The translations under genes were made by a program, and so were the position numbers. The notes under the pieces were generated by a model that ran no database searches, had not been told where the DNA came from, and was given only the letters and a program-made list of their open reading frames with translations. 64,000 nucleotides of DNA. Source: Corynebacterium marinum DSM 44953 (GTDB taxonomy: Bacteria; Actinomycetota; Actinomycetes; Mycobacteriales; Mycobacteriaceae). The DNA lies in the NCBI RefSeq assembly GCF_000835165.1, contig NZ_CP007790.1, positions 62,001 to 126,000 on the forward strand, in the 5' to 3' direction. This document shows positions 33,721 to 42,649 of the stretch, piece by piece; position 1 is the first letter of the stretch, and each line of letters opens with the position of its first letter.

Positions 33721-35364
33721 TCAGCGGACCTCCACAGTGCCCATCATGCCCAGGTCCTCGTGGTCGAGGATGTGGCAGTGGTACACGGTGCGGCCGGTGA
33801 AGTCCTCGAAGGGGATCCGGACGGTCACCTGACCGAAGGCGGGAACATTGACCACGTCGAGCCACAGGGGGTCGGCCAGGTCGCCGGGGCCGCCATCGAC
33901 CACCTGCATCGGCCACACGTGCAGGTGCACGGGGTGGTCCATCGGACTGGAGTTGCGCAGGGTCCATTCCTCGACGGCGCCGGCTGCGACGGGGGAGTCC
34001 GTGCGTCCGGCGTCGAATTCCCGTCCGTTGATGGTGAAGCTCATCATCCCGCCGGACATCCGCCCCATTCCTCCGCCGCCCCCCATGCCACCCATGCCGC
34101 CCATGCCGAAGTCCAGGGTGCGCCTGTTCGAGACCGGCCCATCGCGCAGGTCCCGCAGCGCCGGTCCGGCAGGAAAGGCCGCCAGCGGGGAGGCCTCGTC
34201 ACCGGTGACCTCCAGGCGCAGCAGAGCCACGGGACCCGAGCCGCGGGAAAGCTGGCCCATCATGCCCGGCATGTTTCCGCGGTCGACGGGCTCGGTGACC
34301 AGTGTGGCGGCGCCCGCCCGGGTCTCCACCAGCAGCTCCACCCGGTTGCCCGGCGCCAGGTCGACGTCGGTGATCTCCACCGGCTCGGACAGCCGCCCCA
34401 GGTCCCGGGCCAGCAGACTCAACGGCTGCCCGTCCAGGCTCAGCTTCAGGTACCGGGAGGGGCAGGCGTTGATGATCCGCCACCGCTCCCGTTCCCCGGG
34501 GGCGGCACTGAACGTCGGGCTGATCTGGCCGTTGACCAGCACCATCTCCCCCTCGCGTCCCATCATCTGCTCCATGGGGCTGACCCCGGCCACGTTGCCC
34601 CGGGCGTCCAGCGACAGATCGGAGATCACCAGCACCCGTTCGCGGGTGACCGGCAGCTCCGCCGGGTCCTCCACGATGATCGCCCCGTAGAGGCCGACAG
34701 CCAGCTGCTCCGCGACGTGGCCGTGATGGTGCGGGTGGTACCAGTAGGTGCCCGGCGGGTGATCCTCCGGAACGTGGAACTCGTAATCGAAGTCATCGCC
34801 CGGGTTGATGGTGATGAAGGGGTTGTCCCCGTTGCCCTCCGGGGAGACGTGCAGACCGTGGACGTGCAGGTTGGTCGGGTCATCCAACCCGTTGGCCATC
34901 CTGACCCGGAGGGTGTCGCCGGGTTTCACACTCAGGGTCGGGCCGGGGAGGGAGCCGTTGTAGGCCCACACCGTGGCCTGGCGGCCACCCACCCGCAGGG
35001 ACGTCGGGGCGGAGCGCAGATCCACCTCGAGCCGGCCCCGCGCGCTGGAGAGAACCTCCGGTGAGCCGGCGGCTCCGGCTCCCCTGCCAGCCCCAGGGCC
35101 GGCCGTCGGCGTCCCCGGGGTGCCCGCGTTCCGCGAGGACCACAGACCAGCCGCGCCGACGGCGGCCAGGCCTGCCCCGACAACCGTCCACCACAGCAAC
35201 CGCCTTCGGCTGAGGGTCCCGGAGGGGGTGTCCTCTCCGGCAGCTGGTTTCCGTCTCCCGCGCTGGGCCAGTATCAGCCCGGCCAGGAGGAGGGCCACGG
35301 CGACGGCCAACAGCGGCCACCATCCGACCCCTCCCATCGTCGACTGGGGGCCAGGTCCCTGCAT
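33721..35364 (-). CDS. Multicopper oxidase
   Basis: A 547-residue laccase/CueO-like oxidase. The N-terminus has two hydrophobic segments (about 10-32 and 52-75), with an Arg-rich SRRRLLWW between, so it may be Tat-exported or membrane anchored. All four copper motifs are present: LHVHGLHV, YHPHHHGH, HPVHLHVW and HCHILDHEDLGMM. A Met/Gly-rich loop (around GMGGMGGMGGGGGMGRMSGGMM) resembles the Cu(I)-binding insert of CueO, suggesting cuprous oxidase activity. AGGAGG precedes GTG-ATG; the ATG at 35364 is taken. It lies downstream of the DUF305 gene on the same strand. Confidence 0.92.
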   Translation of the reverse strand: MQGPGPQSTMGGVGWWPLLAVAVALLLAGLILAQRGRRKPAAGEDTPSGTLSRRRLLWWTVVGAGLAAVGAAGLWSSRNAGTPGTPTAGPGAGRGAGAAGSPEVLSSARGRLEVDLRSAPTSLRVGGRQATVWAYNGSLPGPTLSVKPGDTLRVRMANGLDDPTNLHVHGLHVSPEGNGDNPFITINPGDDFDYEFHVPEDHPPGTYWYHPHHHGHVAEQLAVGLYGAIIVEDPAELPVTRERVLVISDLSLDARGNVAGVSPMEQMMGREGEMVLVNGQISPTFSAAPGERERWRIINACPSRYLKLSLDGQPLSLLARDLGRLSEPVEITDVDLAPGNRVELLVETRAGAATLVTEPVDRGNMPGMMGQLSRGSGPVALLRLEVTGDEASPLAAFPAGPALRDLRDGPVSNRRTLDFGMGGMGGMGGGGGMGRMSGGMMSFTINGREFDAGRTDSPVAAGAVEEWTLRNSSPMDHPVHLHVWPMQVVDGGPGDLADPLWLDVVNVPAFGQVTVRIPFEDFTGRTVYHCHILDHEDLGMMGTVEVR

Positions 35365-35400
35365 CACGGTGTCCTCCTCGTCCCCGAGCTCGCGCTGGGG

Positions 35401-36057
35401 CTACAGGTTCTGGAGCAGCTGCTCCATCTCGGCGATCTCGGACTCCTGGGCGTCGATGATGTCCTCGGCCAGTGCAACCGCCTCCGGGTTCTGACCGTCG
35501 TTGACCTCGTCGCGGGCCATGTCGACCGCGCCCTCGTGGTGCCGGATCATCTGCTCCAGGTAGAGCCGGGAGGCCTCCGTGCCCTCGGCGGCGTCGAGTG
35601 CGGCCATGTCCTCCTCACTCATCATCCCGCGCATGTTCCCGTGGCCGGCCATCTCCCCGGCGCGGGTCACCGGGTTCTGGCCCCAGGCCTCAAGCATGGC
35701 GTTCATCCGGTCGATCTCGGGACCCTGGGCGTCGATCACCTTCCGGGCGAAGTCGGCGACCTCCGGCGTGATCCCGTCCTTGGCCAGGAGGGTCTCGCTC
35801 ATGTCGACCGCCTGCCGGTGGTGGGGGATCATCATGTCGGCGAACGTCACGTCGGCGTCGTTGTGCCCGGCTGAGACGTCCGGGTCCGCGGAGGCGCCGG
35901 TGCTGCTCGTCTCCTCGGCAGAGGTGGTCTCAACGGCGGTTTCCGTCGTGGTGGCCGTTGTCGTCCCGGTGGCTGTGTCCTCGGCGGCGTCCGTGCAGGA
36001 GGCCAGGGCCAGGGCGGAGGTCAGGGCCAGTGCGGAGAGTGCGGTGGTGCGCTTCAT
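35401..36057 (-). CDS. DUF305 lipoprotein (copper-associated)
   Basis: A 218-residue lipoprotein with lipobox LASC (Cys21), a Thr/Ala/Glu-rich linker and a DUF305 domain containing two HH motifs, MMIPHHRQAVDM and QMIRHHEGAVDMA, plus Met-rich turns (MAGHGNMRGMM). DUF305 proteins often accompany copper resistance genes and may bind copper outside the membrane. First gene of an operon with the multicopper oxidase, behind a CsoR-like palindrome. Confidence 0.87.
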   Translation of the reverse strand: MKRTTALSALALTSALALASCTDAAEDTATGTTTATTTETAVETTSAEETSSTGASADPDVSAGHNDADVTFADMMIPHHRQAVDMSETLLAKDGITPEVADFARKVIDAQGPEIDRMNAMLEAWGQNPVTRAGEMAGHGNMRGMMSEEDMAALDAAEGTEASRLYLEQMIRHHEGAVDMARDEVNDGQNPEAVALAEDIIDAQESEIAEMEQLLQNL

Positions 36058-36125
36058 GGGGAGTCCTCTCTGGGTCGAACTGCAGATTCGGTTTATACGG
36101 CTGGTGGAACCGTGCCACGAAGCCT

Positions 36126-36142
36126 ATACCTGCAGGGGGTAT
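36126..36142. promoter_or_regulatory. CsoR-like operator
   Basis: ATACC-N7-GGTAT (ATACCTGCAGGGGGTAT) resembles copper-responsive CsoR sites of actinobacteria. It lies about 70 nt upstream of the DUF305 ATG. CsoR releases DNA when it binds Cu(I), so copper induction of DUF305-MCO is predicted. Confidence 0.7.
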
Positions 36143-36230
36143 GGGCGCAGCCGTCTTTCTCCCACCAGTGGTTTTCCCCGGCACCGCGGCAGTCCAGCCA
36201 CTAACCTGGGGCCGAAGGAGGACGCTGACT

Positions 36231-37658
36231 GTGACTGACACCGATCTCACCCAGGTTTTCGACGTCGACGAGGCCGTCGACGGGCTCGTCAAGCTGTACG
36301 ACAACGCCACCGCACTCGCCCGGACGATCCTGGACAAGGGCACCTACGACGAGTACTGCGACGTCGTCTACCCGAAGCTCGTCGTGGACGTGAAGGAGTG
36401 GCGCCCCATCGACCGCTCGGAGCCCTTCGGCTACGTCGACGAGGCCGGCCGCTACTCCGCGACCCTGTCCAAGCCGCACCTCATCCGGGACTACCTGCGC
36501 GACCAGCTCCACCGGCTGGCCGGCAACTACCCCTGCGACATCTTCATCGGCCCCTCCGATGAGCGCATCCCGCCCGAGTACATCCGCGGCATCGAGGGCA
36601 TCACGGAGGCCCGCCGCGCCGGGGACAGCGCGGCGGAGGTCCCCCGCCCCACGCTGGACAACGTGCACGACGCGATCGTGGACGGGGAGTGGGAGGCGTT
36701 CCACGGCGTCGAGAAGCCGCTCTTCCACTTCGGGCCGCAACGTTTCGACATCGCCTGCGCGCGCATCGAGCACTACACCGGCATCGAGGTCGACAGTGTC
36801 CAGCGTTTCATCCTGTTCACCAACTACGACATGCACACCGCTGAGTTCGTGAAGTTCGGGCTGGAGGAGCTGGCCGCCGAGGGCTCGCGCTACACCGACG
36901 TGGTCCTGCCCAACGGGCTGCAGATCAACCGCGACCGTGCCTCGCTGATCACGGTGGCGGACCTCGACCTGGGATCGCGGTACCAGATGCCGCGCTACGA
37001 CCTGTGCACCCGCGACGGCGACGGCATCACCATGATCAACATCGGCGTCGGACCCTCCAACGCCAAGACCATCACCGACTGCCTCGCAGTCCTGCGCCCC
37101 GAGGCGTGGATCATGATCGGCCACTGCGCCGGCATGGACGGCCGCATGCGCATCGGCGACCTCATCCTGGGCAACGCCTACCAGCGCCAGGACAGCATCC
37201 TCGACCGGCACATCAGCCGCGACATCCCCATCCCCGCCGTCCCCGAGGTGCAGATCGCGCTGGAGGCCGCCGTGGAGGAGATCTACGGCGACGACAATTC
37301 CCTCATGCGCACCGGAACCGTCCTGTCCACCGCGGACCGGAACTGGGAGTGGCACACCCCGCGGGACCTGTGGAACTGGCTGCGGGGCTCGACGGCCGCG
37401 GCCGTGGACATGGAATCCTCCGCACTCGCGGCCAACGGTTACCGCTACCGCATCCCCTACGGCGCGCTGCTCTCCGTCTCCGACCTGCCGCTGCATGCCG
37501 TGCCGAAGCTGCCGGCGCAGGCGCAGGCCTTCTACTCCAACTCCAAGCAGGCCCACGTCATGTGCGCGGTCCGCGCCGTCGAATCCCTGGCCGAGGATCC
37601 CGAGCGGCTGCGCACCAGGAAGCTGCGCCGCACGATGGGTGAAGTACCGTTCCGTTAG
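36231..37658 (+). CDS. amn: AMP nucleosidase
   Basis: A 475-residue enzyme hydrolysing AMP to adenine and ribose 5-phosphate. The N-terminal Amn-specific domain occupies about 1-200; the C-terminal nucleoside-phosphorylase fold holds INIGVGPSNAKTITDCLAVLRPEAWIMIGHCAGM and VDMESSALAANGYRYRIPYGALLSVSDLP, which provides substrate-binding Glu/Asp residues. GTG start at 36231 with AAGGAGG upstream. Only 9 nt separate it from the Dld-like gene, suggesting co-transcription, although no pathway link is obvious. Confidence 0.92.
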   Translation: MTDTDLTQVFDVDEAVDGLVKLYDNATALARTILDKGTYDEYCDVVYPKLVVDVKEWRPIDRSEPFGYVDEAGRYSATLSKPHLIRDYLRDQLHRLAGNYPCDIFIGPSDERIPPEYIRGIEGITEARRAGDSAAEVPRPTLDNVHDAIVDGEWEAFHGVEKPLFHFGPQRFDIACARIEHYTGIEVDSVQRFILFTNYDMHTAEFVKFGLEELAAEGSRYTDVVLPNGLQINRDRASLITVADLDLGSRYQMPRYDLCTRDGDGITMINIGVGPSNAKTITDCLAVLRPEAWIMIGHCAGMDGRMRIGDLILGNAYQRQDSILDRHISRDIPIPAVPEVQIALEAAVEEIYGDDNSLMRTGTVLSTADRNWEWHTPRDLWNWLRGSTAAAVDMESSALAANGYRYRIPYGALLSVSDLPLHAVPKLPAQAQAFYSNSKQAHVMCAVRAVESLAEDPERLRTRKLRRTMGEVPFR

Positions 37659-37667
37659 GAGTCCGCC

Positions 37668-40397
37668 ATGAACCTGCGCACCGACATGATGACCCGTGCG
37701 GCGTATTCCTCGGATGCGTCGGTGTTCCGGCGGGTGCCCGCGGCCGTGGCGGAACCGCGCACGGTGGCGGACATCCGCACCGCTCTCGCGGCCGCCCGGG
37801 AGCGCGGCTGGCCGGTCGTCGCCCGGGGCGGCGGAACCTCCGTCGCCGGTAACGCCATCGGCGACGGCCTGATCATCGACACCTCCCGCCACTTCAACCG
37901 CATCCTGGCCATTGACCCGCAGGCGCGCACCGCCACGGTGGAACCAGGGGTGATCTGCGATGATCTTCGCGCCGCCGCGCTCTCCCACAGCCTCACCTTC
38001 GGTCCGGACCCGTCCACGCACTCGCGCGCCACCATCGGCGGCATGGTGGCCAACAACGCGTGCGGCTCCCATTCCGTCGCCTGGGGCACCACCGCGGACA
38101 ACCTCGTCGCCGTGCGGCTCATGCTTGCCGACGGCCGCGAGGTCGCCCTCGACGCGCACGGTTGCGACGACCCGGAGATCGATGCGCAGCTGCGCGCACT
38201 CGCCGAAGACCATCGCACCGTCATCGGGTGCGAACTCGGGCACTTCAGCCGGCAGTCCTCCGGGTACGGGCTGCACCATCTGCTCGACGAGCCGGTGAAA
38301 GCGGTCGCGGGTTCGGAGGGGACGCTCGGCGTCATCACACAGGTCACCGTCCGCCTGGTCGAACTCCCGCCGGTGCGGGCGCTGGTGGTGCTCGCGTTCG
38401 ACACCGTCTTCGACGCCGCGCGGGCGGGTGCGCGGCTGCGCACCCTGCCGGGCATCGCCACGGTGGAGGGCATGGGCGGAGACCTGGTCGAGGCGCTGGG
38501 CACCAACCCTGACCTGCCCGGGGACGACGCCGGAGGCTGGCTCTTCTGCGAGGTCACCGGCGCCACACCCGAGGAGGTGGGGGAACGAGCGGCGGGGGTT
38601 GACGGGGGCGTCGATAAGCGGGTGGTGGTCGACGCGGAGGAGATGCAGGTGCTGTGGCGGATCCGGGAGGCCGCGGCGGGGATCGTCACCCGGCTCCCCG
38701 ACGGCGGCGAGGCCTGGCCCAGCTGGGAGGACTCCGCCGTGCCGCCGGAGAACCTGGGCGATTACCTGCAGGATCTCTACGCCCTCATGGCGGCGCACGG
38801 TCTACGCGGCATCCCCTTCGGGCATTTCGGCGAGGGCTGCGTGCACGTGCGCATCAGCTTCGACTTCTTCAGCGGGGAGGGGCTGCGGACCTTCCGTCAT
38901 TTCATGCTCGACGCCGCCCGGCTCGTGACCAGGCACGGCGGCAGCCTCTCCGGGGAACACGGCGACGGCCGCGCGCGCTCCGGGCTGCTGCGCGAGATGT
39001 ACTCCCCGGCGATCCGCGACGCCTTCGAGCAGTTCAAGCTCATCTTCGATCCCGACCGCGTCTTCAACCCCGGCGTGCTGGTCTGGGCCGAGGACATCGC
39101 GGAGGGCCTGCGGCCCGGGGCGCCGCAGCGCAGGCTGGAGGTGACCCCGGTGCACGCCTTCAGTAGGGACCGCGGTTCGCTGTTGGGCGCCGTCAACCGC
39201 TGCGTCGGCGTCGGGTCCTGCCGGTCGATGAGCGGCGCGATGTGCCCGTCCTTCCAGATCACGCACGATGAGGTCCACTCCACCCGCGGCCGCGCACGAC
39301 TGCTCGCCGAGGCCCACCGCGGCGAGCACCTCGACGGCTTCGCCTCCCCGGAGGTCAACGAGGCCCTGGATCTCTGCCTGTCCTGTAAAGCGTGCGCCTC
39401 CGAATGCCCCGTCACCGTGGACATGGCCACCTACAAATCCGAGTTCCTCCACCACCACTACCGCTCCCGCCTGCGCCCCCGCGCCCACTACGTGATGGGC
39501 TGGTTGCCGCTGCTCACTCGCGCGATCCGCCGGGTGCCCGGGGCGACCCGGCTGGCTTCGCTCGCGCTGCGGATGCCCGGCGCCGCGCGGCTGGCGGGCC
39601 TGGATCCCGGGCGCCCGCTCATCCGGCTGGTTCAGGGCCGGCTGCGGGCCCGGGCAGGGGAGGGCGACACGGTGGTCCTGTGGCCCGATTCCTTCAGCGC
39701 CGGTCTGGATCCGCGTGCGGCGCAGGCGGCCATCGAGGTCCTGGAGATCCTCGGCTACCACGTGGAGATCCCCCGCGCGTTCGTCTGCTGCGGCCTGACC
39801 TGGCACTCCACCGGCCAGCTCGGCATGGTGCGGCGCGTGTTGGACCGCACGGCGAAAGCCATGGCCCCCTACCTCGACCGCGGACTGTCCGTCATCGCCG
39901 TCGAACCCTCCTGCACCGTGATGCTGCAGCGCGAGGTCACCGAGCTTTCCGACGCCCCCGACATCGCCCGCCTGGCCGCCGCCACCGTCTCCTGGGCGGA
40001 GTTCGTGGCGCCGCGCCTGGCCGAGTTGGACCTCCCGGCCTCCGGTTTGTCGGCGTTGACGCAGGTCCACTGCCACGAACGTTCCCTCGGCTGGCCCGAA
40101 CACTCGGCCGCGATCCTGCGTGCCCTGGGGGTTGAGGAGGAGCAGATCGCCACGGGCTGTTGCGGCCTGGCGGGAAACTGGGGCTTCGAACCCGGCCATG
40201 CGGGAATGTCCCTGGAACTGGGGGAGCGGGAGCTCTTCCCCCGCGTCCGTGCTGCCGAAGGCGAGGTCATCGCCGACGGTTTCTCCTGCCGCACCCAGAT
40301 TGAACAGGGCACCGGCCGCCCGGCGCGGCACCTGGCGGAGGTGGTGCGGGAAGTGCTGGTCGGGGCGGGTGTGAATCCGCGACAAGCACAGTCATGA
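37668..40397 (+). CDS. D-lactate dehydrogenase-like FAD/Fe-S protein
   Basis: A 909-residue three-module oxidoreductase. An FAD-binding PCMH domain comes first (VVARGGGTSVAGNAIGDGL, GGMVANNACGSHSVAWGTTADN), then the FAD-oxidase C-terminal domain ending near GEHGDGRARSG (about residue 430). Fe-S motifs follow at about 505-520 (CVGVGSCRSMSGAMCP) and 570-582 (CLSCKACASECP), then two CCG domains (CCGLTWH near 706, CCGLAG near 829) of the GlpC/heterodisulfide-reductase type. Such fusions oxidise D-lactate or another D-2-hydroxyacid and pass electrons to menaquinone. Next to the TRAP and lactate genes, a D-lactate role is likely but not proven. Confidence 0.85.
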   Translation: MNLRTDMMTRAAYSSDASVFRRVPAAVAEPRTVADIRTALAAARERGWPVVARGGGTSVAGNAIGDGLIIDTSRHFNRILAIDPQARTATVEPGVICDDLRAAALSHSLTFGPDPSTHSRATIGGMVANNACGSHSVAWGTTADNLVAVRLMLADGREVALDAHGCDDPEIDAQLRALAEDHRTVIGCELGHFSRQSSGYGLHHLLDEPVKAVAGSEGTLGVITQVTVRLVELPPVRALVVLAFDTVFDAARAGARLRTLPGIATVEGMGGDLVEALGTNPDLPGDDAGGWLFCEVTGATPEEVGERAAGVDGGVDKRVVVDAEEMQVLWRIREAAAGIVTRLPDGGEAWPSWEDSAVPPENLGDYLQDLYALMAAHGLRGIPFGHFGEGCVHVRISFDFFSGEGLRTFRHFMLDAARLVTRHGGSLSGEHGDGRARSGLLREMYSPAIRDAFEQFKLIFDPDRVFNPGVLVWAEDIAEGLRPGAPQRRLEVTPVHAFSRDRGSLLGAVNRCVGVGSCRSMSGAMCPSFQITHDEVHSTRGRARLLAEAHRGEHLDGFASPEVNEALDLCLSCKACASECPVTVDMATYKSEFLHHHYRSRLRPRAHYVMGWLPLLTRAIRRVPGATRLASLALRMPGAARLAGLDPGRPLIRLVQGRLRARAGEGDTVVLWPDSFSAGLDPRAAQAAIEVLEILGYHVEIPRAFVCCGLTWHSTGQLGMVRRVLDRTAKAMAPYLDRGLSVIAVEPSCTVMLQREVTELSDAPDIARLAAATVSWAEFVAPRLAELDLPASGLSALTQVHCHERSLGWPEHSAAILRALGVEEEQIATGCCGLAGNWGFEPGHAGMSLELGERELFPRVRAAEGEVIADGFSCRTQIEQGTGRPARHLAEVVREVLVGAGVNPRQAQS

Positions 40398-41001
40398 GTA
40401 TGGTCCCCACGCGCTCTCCTTCGCCAGGTTCCGGAAAGAATGGCCGATGATGGGGCTGCTCGTAGTGGCCACCTGACCGATTCTGAGCTCGCGAGCCTGG
40501 GCGCGCCCATCGAGGCCGGTCACCTGCCTGTCGCGCAGGGGCGGATCCGTGGCGACCTCGCGGTGGCGGCGGGAACGCCGCGCCGACCAGGCTTCAATTG
40601 GTCATATGTCGATTTTCGGGAGAAATATCGACATATTCTGGGGATATGTTTATCCGGTCAACATGTCGTTGCGGGCCTTCTCCGGTGCTACGTGGATGAA
40701 CTCATCACCGGGTGGTGAACCCCTGGCCGACACTTTCCGACGCCCCGATGGTTCCCCCGCCGCGCCCCTGTCGGGCATCCGGAGGGGGCATTGGCGGCTC
40801 GTGTCACCCCCCTCCCGGAACCCCCGCAGGGTGACGCGGCCGCTGCTGATTCCCCATGGTCCACGGTCCGCCGGCCGGGACCATATGTGTGATCCATAAC
40901 TCTTATAGGAACCTTGAGTTGCGCTCCGCACACCAAAGATAGTTTCATTGGGTTATGACGCGTATTCCCATACCCGCGGACGTCGAACAGCGGGGCAGAT
41001 G
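40398..41001. other. 600-bp intergenic region before the TRAP operon
   Basis: No reliable gene: the longest plus-strand frame (40440-40718) has no family similarity and weak codon bias. The middle (about 40595-40670) is AT-rich with a 10-bp inverted repeat (separate entry). A second inverted repeat ATGGTCC (40856-40862)/GGACCAT (40878-40884) and the AT-rich CTCTTATAGG around 40910 lie closer to dctP and could be operator and -10 region. Confidence 0.55.
40604..40636. repeat. AT-rich inverted repeat upstream of TRAP operon
   Basis: ATATGTCGAT (40604-40613) and ATCGACATAT (40627-40636) are exact reverse complements around a 13-nt spacer; a further ATATGT follows at about 40644. The local AT richness contrasts with the surroundings. 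It could be a regulator site or the remnant of a transferred element. Confidence 0.55.
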
Positions 41002-42075
41002 ATGAGAACTCCCCAGAGGCGCCCCCGTGCCAGCATTCGGCGCAGACCGCTCGTCGCCGCCGCATTGGCCCCCGTCCTCTCCCTCGGGTTGATCTCCTGC
41101 GCCGACCTGGGCGGGCTCGACCTGGCCACCGTCGGATCCCCCGACAAGACCACCTACCTCAAGCTCGCGCTCAACCAGGCGGAGAGCCACCCCAGTTACA
41201 TCGCGCTCGAAGGACTCTCGGAACGCTTCGAGGAGCGGACCGACGGCCGCTGGAACATCGAGGTCTTCCCCAACGAGCAGCTGGGCTCGCAGCAGGAGGT
41301 GTTGCAGTTCGTGAAGTCCAGCGCCATCGAGATGGCGATCGTCTCGGGCACCCAGCTGGAGAACCTGAACAAGGATTTCCAGGTGCTCAACATGCCCACC
41401 ACGTTCAGTTCGGTCGACCACCAGATGTCGGTGGTCCGCGACCAGGACCTCATGGAGCCGCTGTTCACCAGCCTGGAGGACAGCGACAACATCTCGGTCA
41501 TCGGCGGATTCACGCAGGGCACCCGCAGCATCTACACCAAGGACGCCCCGGTTACCACGCCCGCCGACCTGGCCGGCAGGAAGATCCGTGTCCAGGAGTC
41601 CGACATGCACATCCGCATGATCCAGCTCATGGGCGGTTCCGCCACCCCGCTGTCCTACGGCGAGGTCTACACCGCCATCCAGTCCGGTGTGCTCGACGGC
41701 GCCGAGAACAACGAGGTCAGCTACGTCACCCAGAACCACAACGAGGTCGCTCCTTATTGGAGCGGCACCAACCACCTCGTGGGCCTGGACTACATGGTCA
41801 TGCGCCACGACCTGCTCGAGGCGATGGACGACCAGGACCGCGCGCTCTTCCTCGAGGAGTGGGACCGGACCATGGCGGAGCACACCGACCTGTGGGCGGT
41901 GGAGACCGAGGGGGCCATCGAGGAGGCGAAAGCGGAGGGGGCGACGTTCACGGACGTCGACAAGCAGGCCTTCGATGAGGCGCTCGCCCCGATCCGCGAC
42001 GAGTTCCTCACCACCGATTTCCAGCGCGAGCTCTTCGAGCAGGTCCGCGCCGCCGACCCGGACCAGGGGGAATGA
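41002..42075 (+). CDS. dctP: TRAP transporter substrate-binding protein
   Basis: A 357-residue DctP-family binding protein with a twin basic N-terminus and lipobox LISC, so a lipoprotein is likely instead of the usual free periplasmic protein. The family core is present (GRWNIEVFPNEQLGSQQEVLQFVKSS, GRKIRVQESDMHIRMIQLMGGSATPLSYGEVYTAIQSGVLDGAENN), with the Arg of KIRVQES expected to bind the substrate carboxylate. ATG ATG occurs at 40999; the second is preferred for spacing to GGGG. TRAP systems take up organic acids with Na+. Confidence 0.87.
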   Translation: MRTPQRRPRASIRRRPLVAAALAPVLSLGLISCADLGGLDLATVGSPDKTTYLKLALNQAESHPSYIALEGLSERFEERTDGRWNIEVFPNEQLGSQQEVLQFVKSSAIEMAIVSGTQLENLNKDFQVLNMPTTFSSVDHQMSVVRDQDLMEPLFTSLEDSDNISVIGGFTQGTRSIYTKDAPVTTPADLAGRKIRVQESDMHIRMIQLMGGSATPLSYGEVYTAIQSGVLDGAENNEVSYVTQNHNEVAPYWSGTNHLVGLDYMVMRHDLLEAMDDQDRALFLEEWDRTMAEHTDLWAVETEGAIEEAKAEGATFTDVDKQAFDEALAPIRDEFLTTDFQRELFEQVRAADPDQGE

Positions 42076-42079
42076 GATC

Positions 42080-42649
42080 ATGACCGCATTCAAGGGTGTT
42101 CTCTCGAAGTTCCTGGGCATTGTCAGCATCATCCTCTTCACGGTGCTGGTCCTGGTGACCACGTGGCAGGTGGTCTCCCGGCAGGCCCTCAATGATCCCT
42201 CGACCTGGTCTGAAGAGCTGTCGAAGATCCTCTTCGTCTGGTTGTCCTTCGTCGGCTCGGCCTTCCTCTTCGGCGAGCGCGGCCACATCGCCGTCGACTA
42301 CCTCGCCCGCCGTTTCCCCGCGCCGGTGCAGAAGGTGCTGGCGTCGTTCGTGCAGCTGGTCATCCTCTTCTTCGCGCTCGTGGCGATGGTGTGGGGCGGC
42401 TACCTCGCCGCCTCGATCGCCTGGACCCAGAACCTCACCGCCCTCCCGCTGACCATCGGTTGGGTCTACGTGGTCATCCCGGTCGCCGGCGTCTTCGTCG
42501 CGGTTTTCGCGCTCATCGATCTCGTCGCCGTGCTCACCGGCCGGGAGGCTCCCTACCCGGACATCGACGAATCCGACGACCAGCCCATGCACCTGGAGGA
42601 CGCGGCCGCAGAGAGCCGGATCGTCCTCGACGAAGGGACCCGGAAATGA
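42080..42649 (+). CDS. dctQ: TRAP transporter small permease
   Basis: A 189-residue membrane protein with four hydrophobic helices and the DctQ signature WSEELSKILFVWLSFVGSAFLFGERGHIAVDYL. It forms a complex with the large permease. The acidic C-terminal tail (about 155-189) is cytoplasmic. Stop overlaps the dctM ATG by 4 nt. Confidence 0.88.
   Translation: MTAFKGVLSKFLGIVSIILFTVLVLVTTWQVVSRQALNDPSTWSEELSKILFVWLSFVGSAFLFGERGHIAVDYLARRFPAPVQKVLASFVQLVILFFALVAMVWGGYLAASIAWTQNLTALPLTIGWVYVVIPVAGVFVAVFALIDLVAVLTGREAPYPDIDESDDQPMHLEDAAAESRIVLDEGTRK

Noticed and set aside
36201..38798. An 865-codon minus-strand frame
   Set aside because: Antisense to amn and the Dld-like gene, both of which have complete motif sets.
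40440..40718. A 92-codon frame in the TRAP upstream spacer
   Set aside because: No recognisable similarity, no clear ribosome site, and it crosses the AT-rich dyad.
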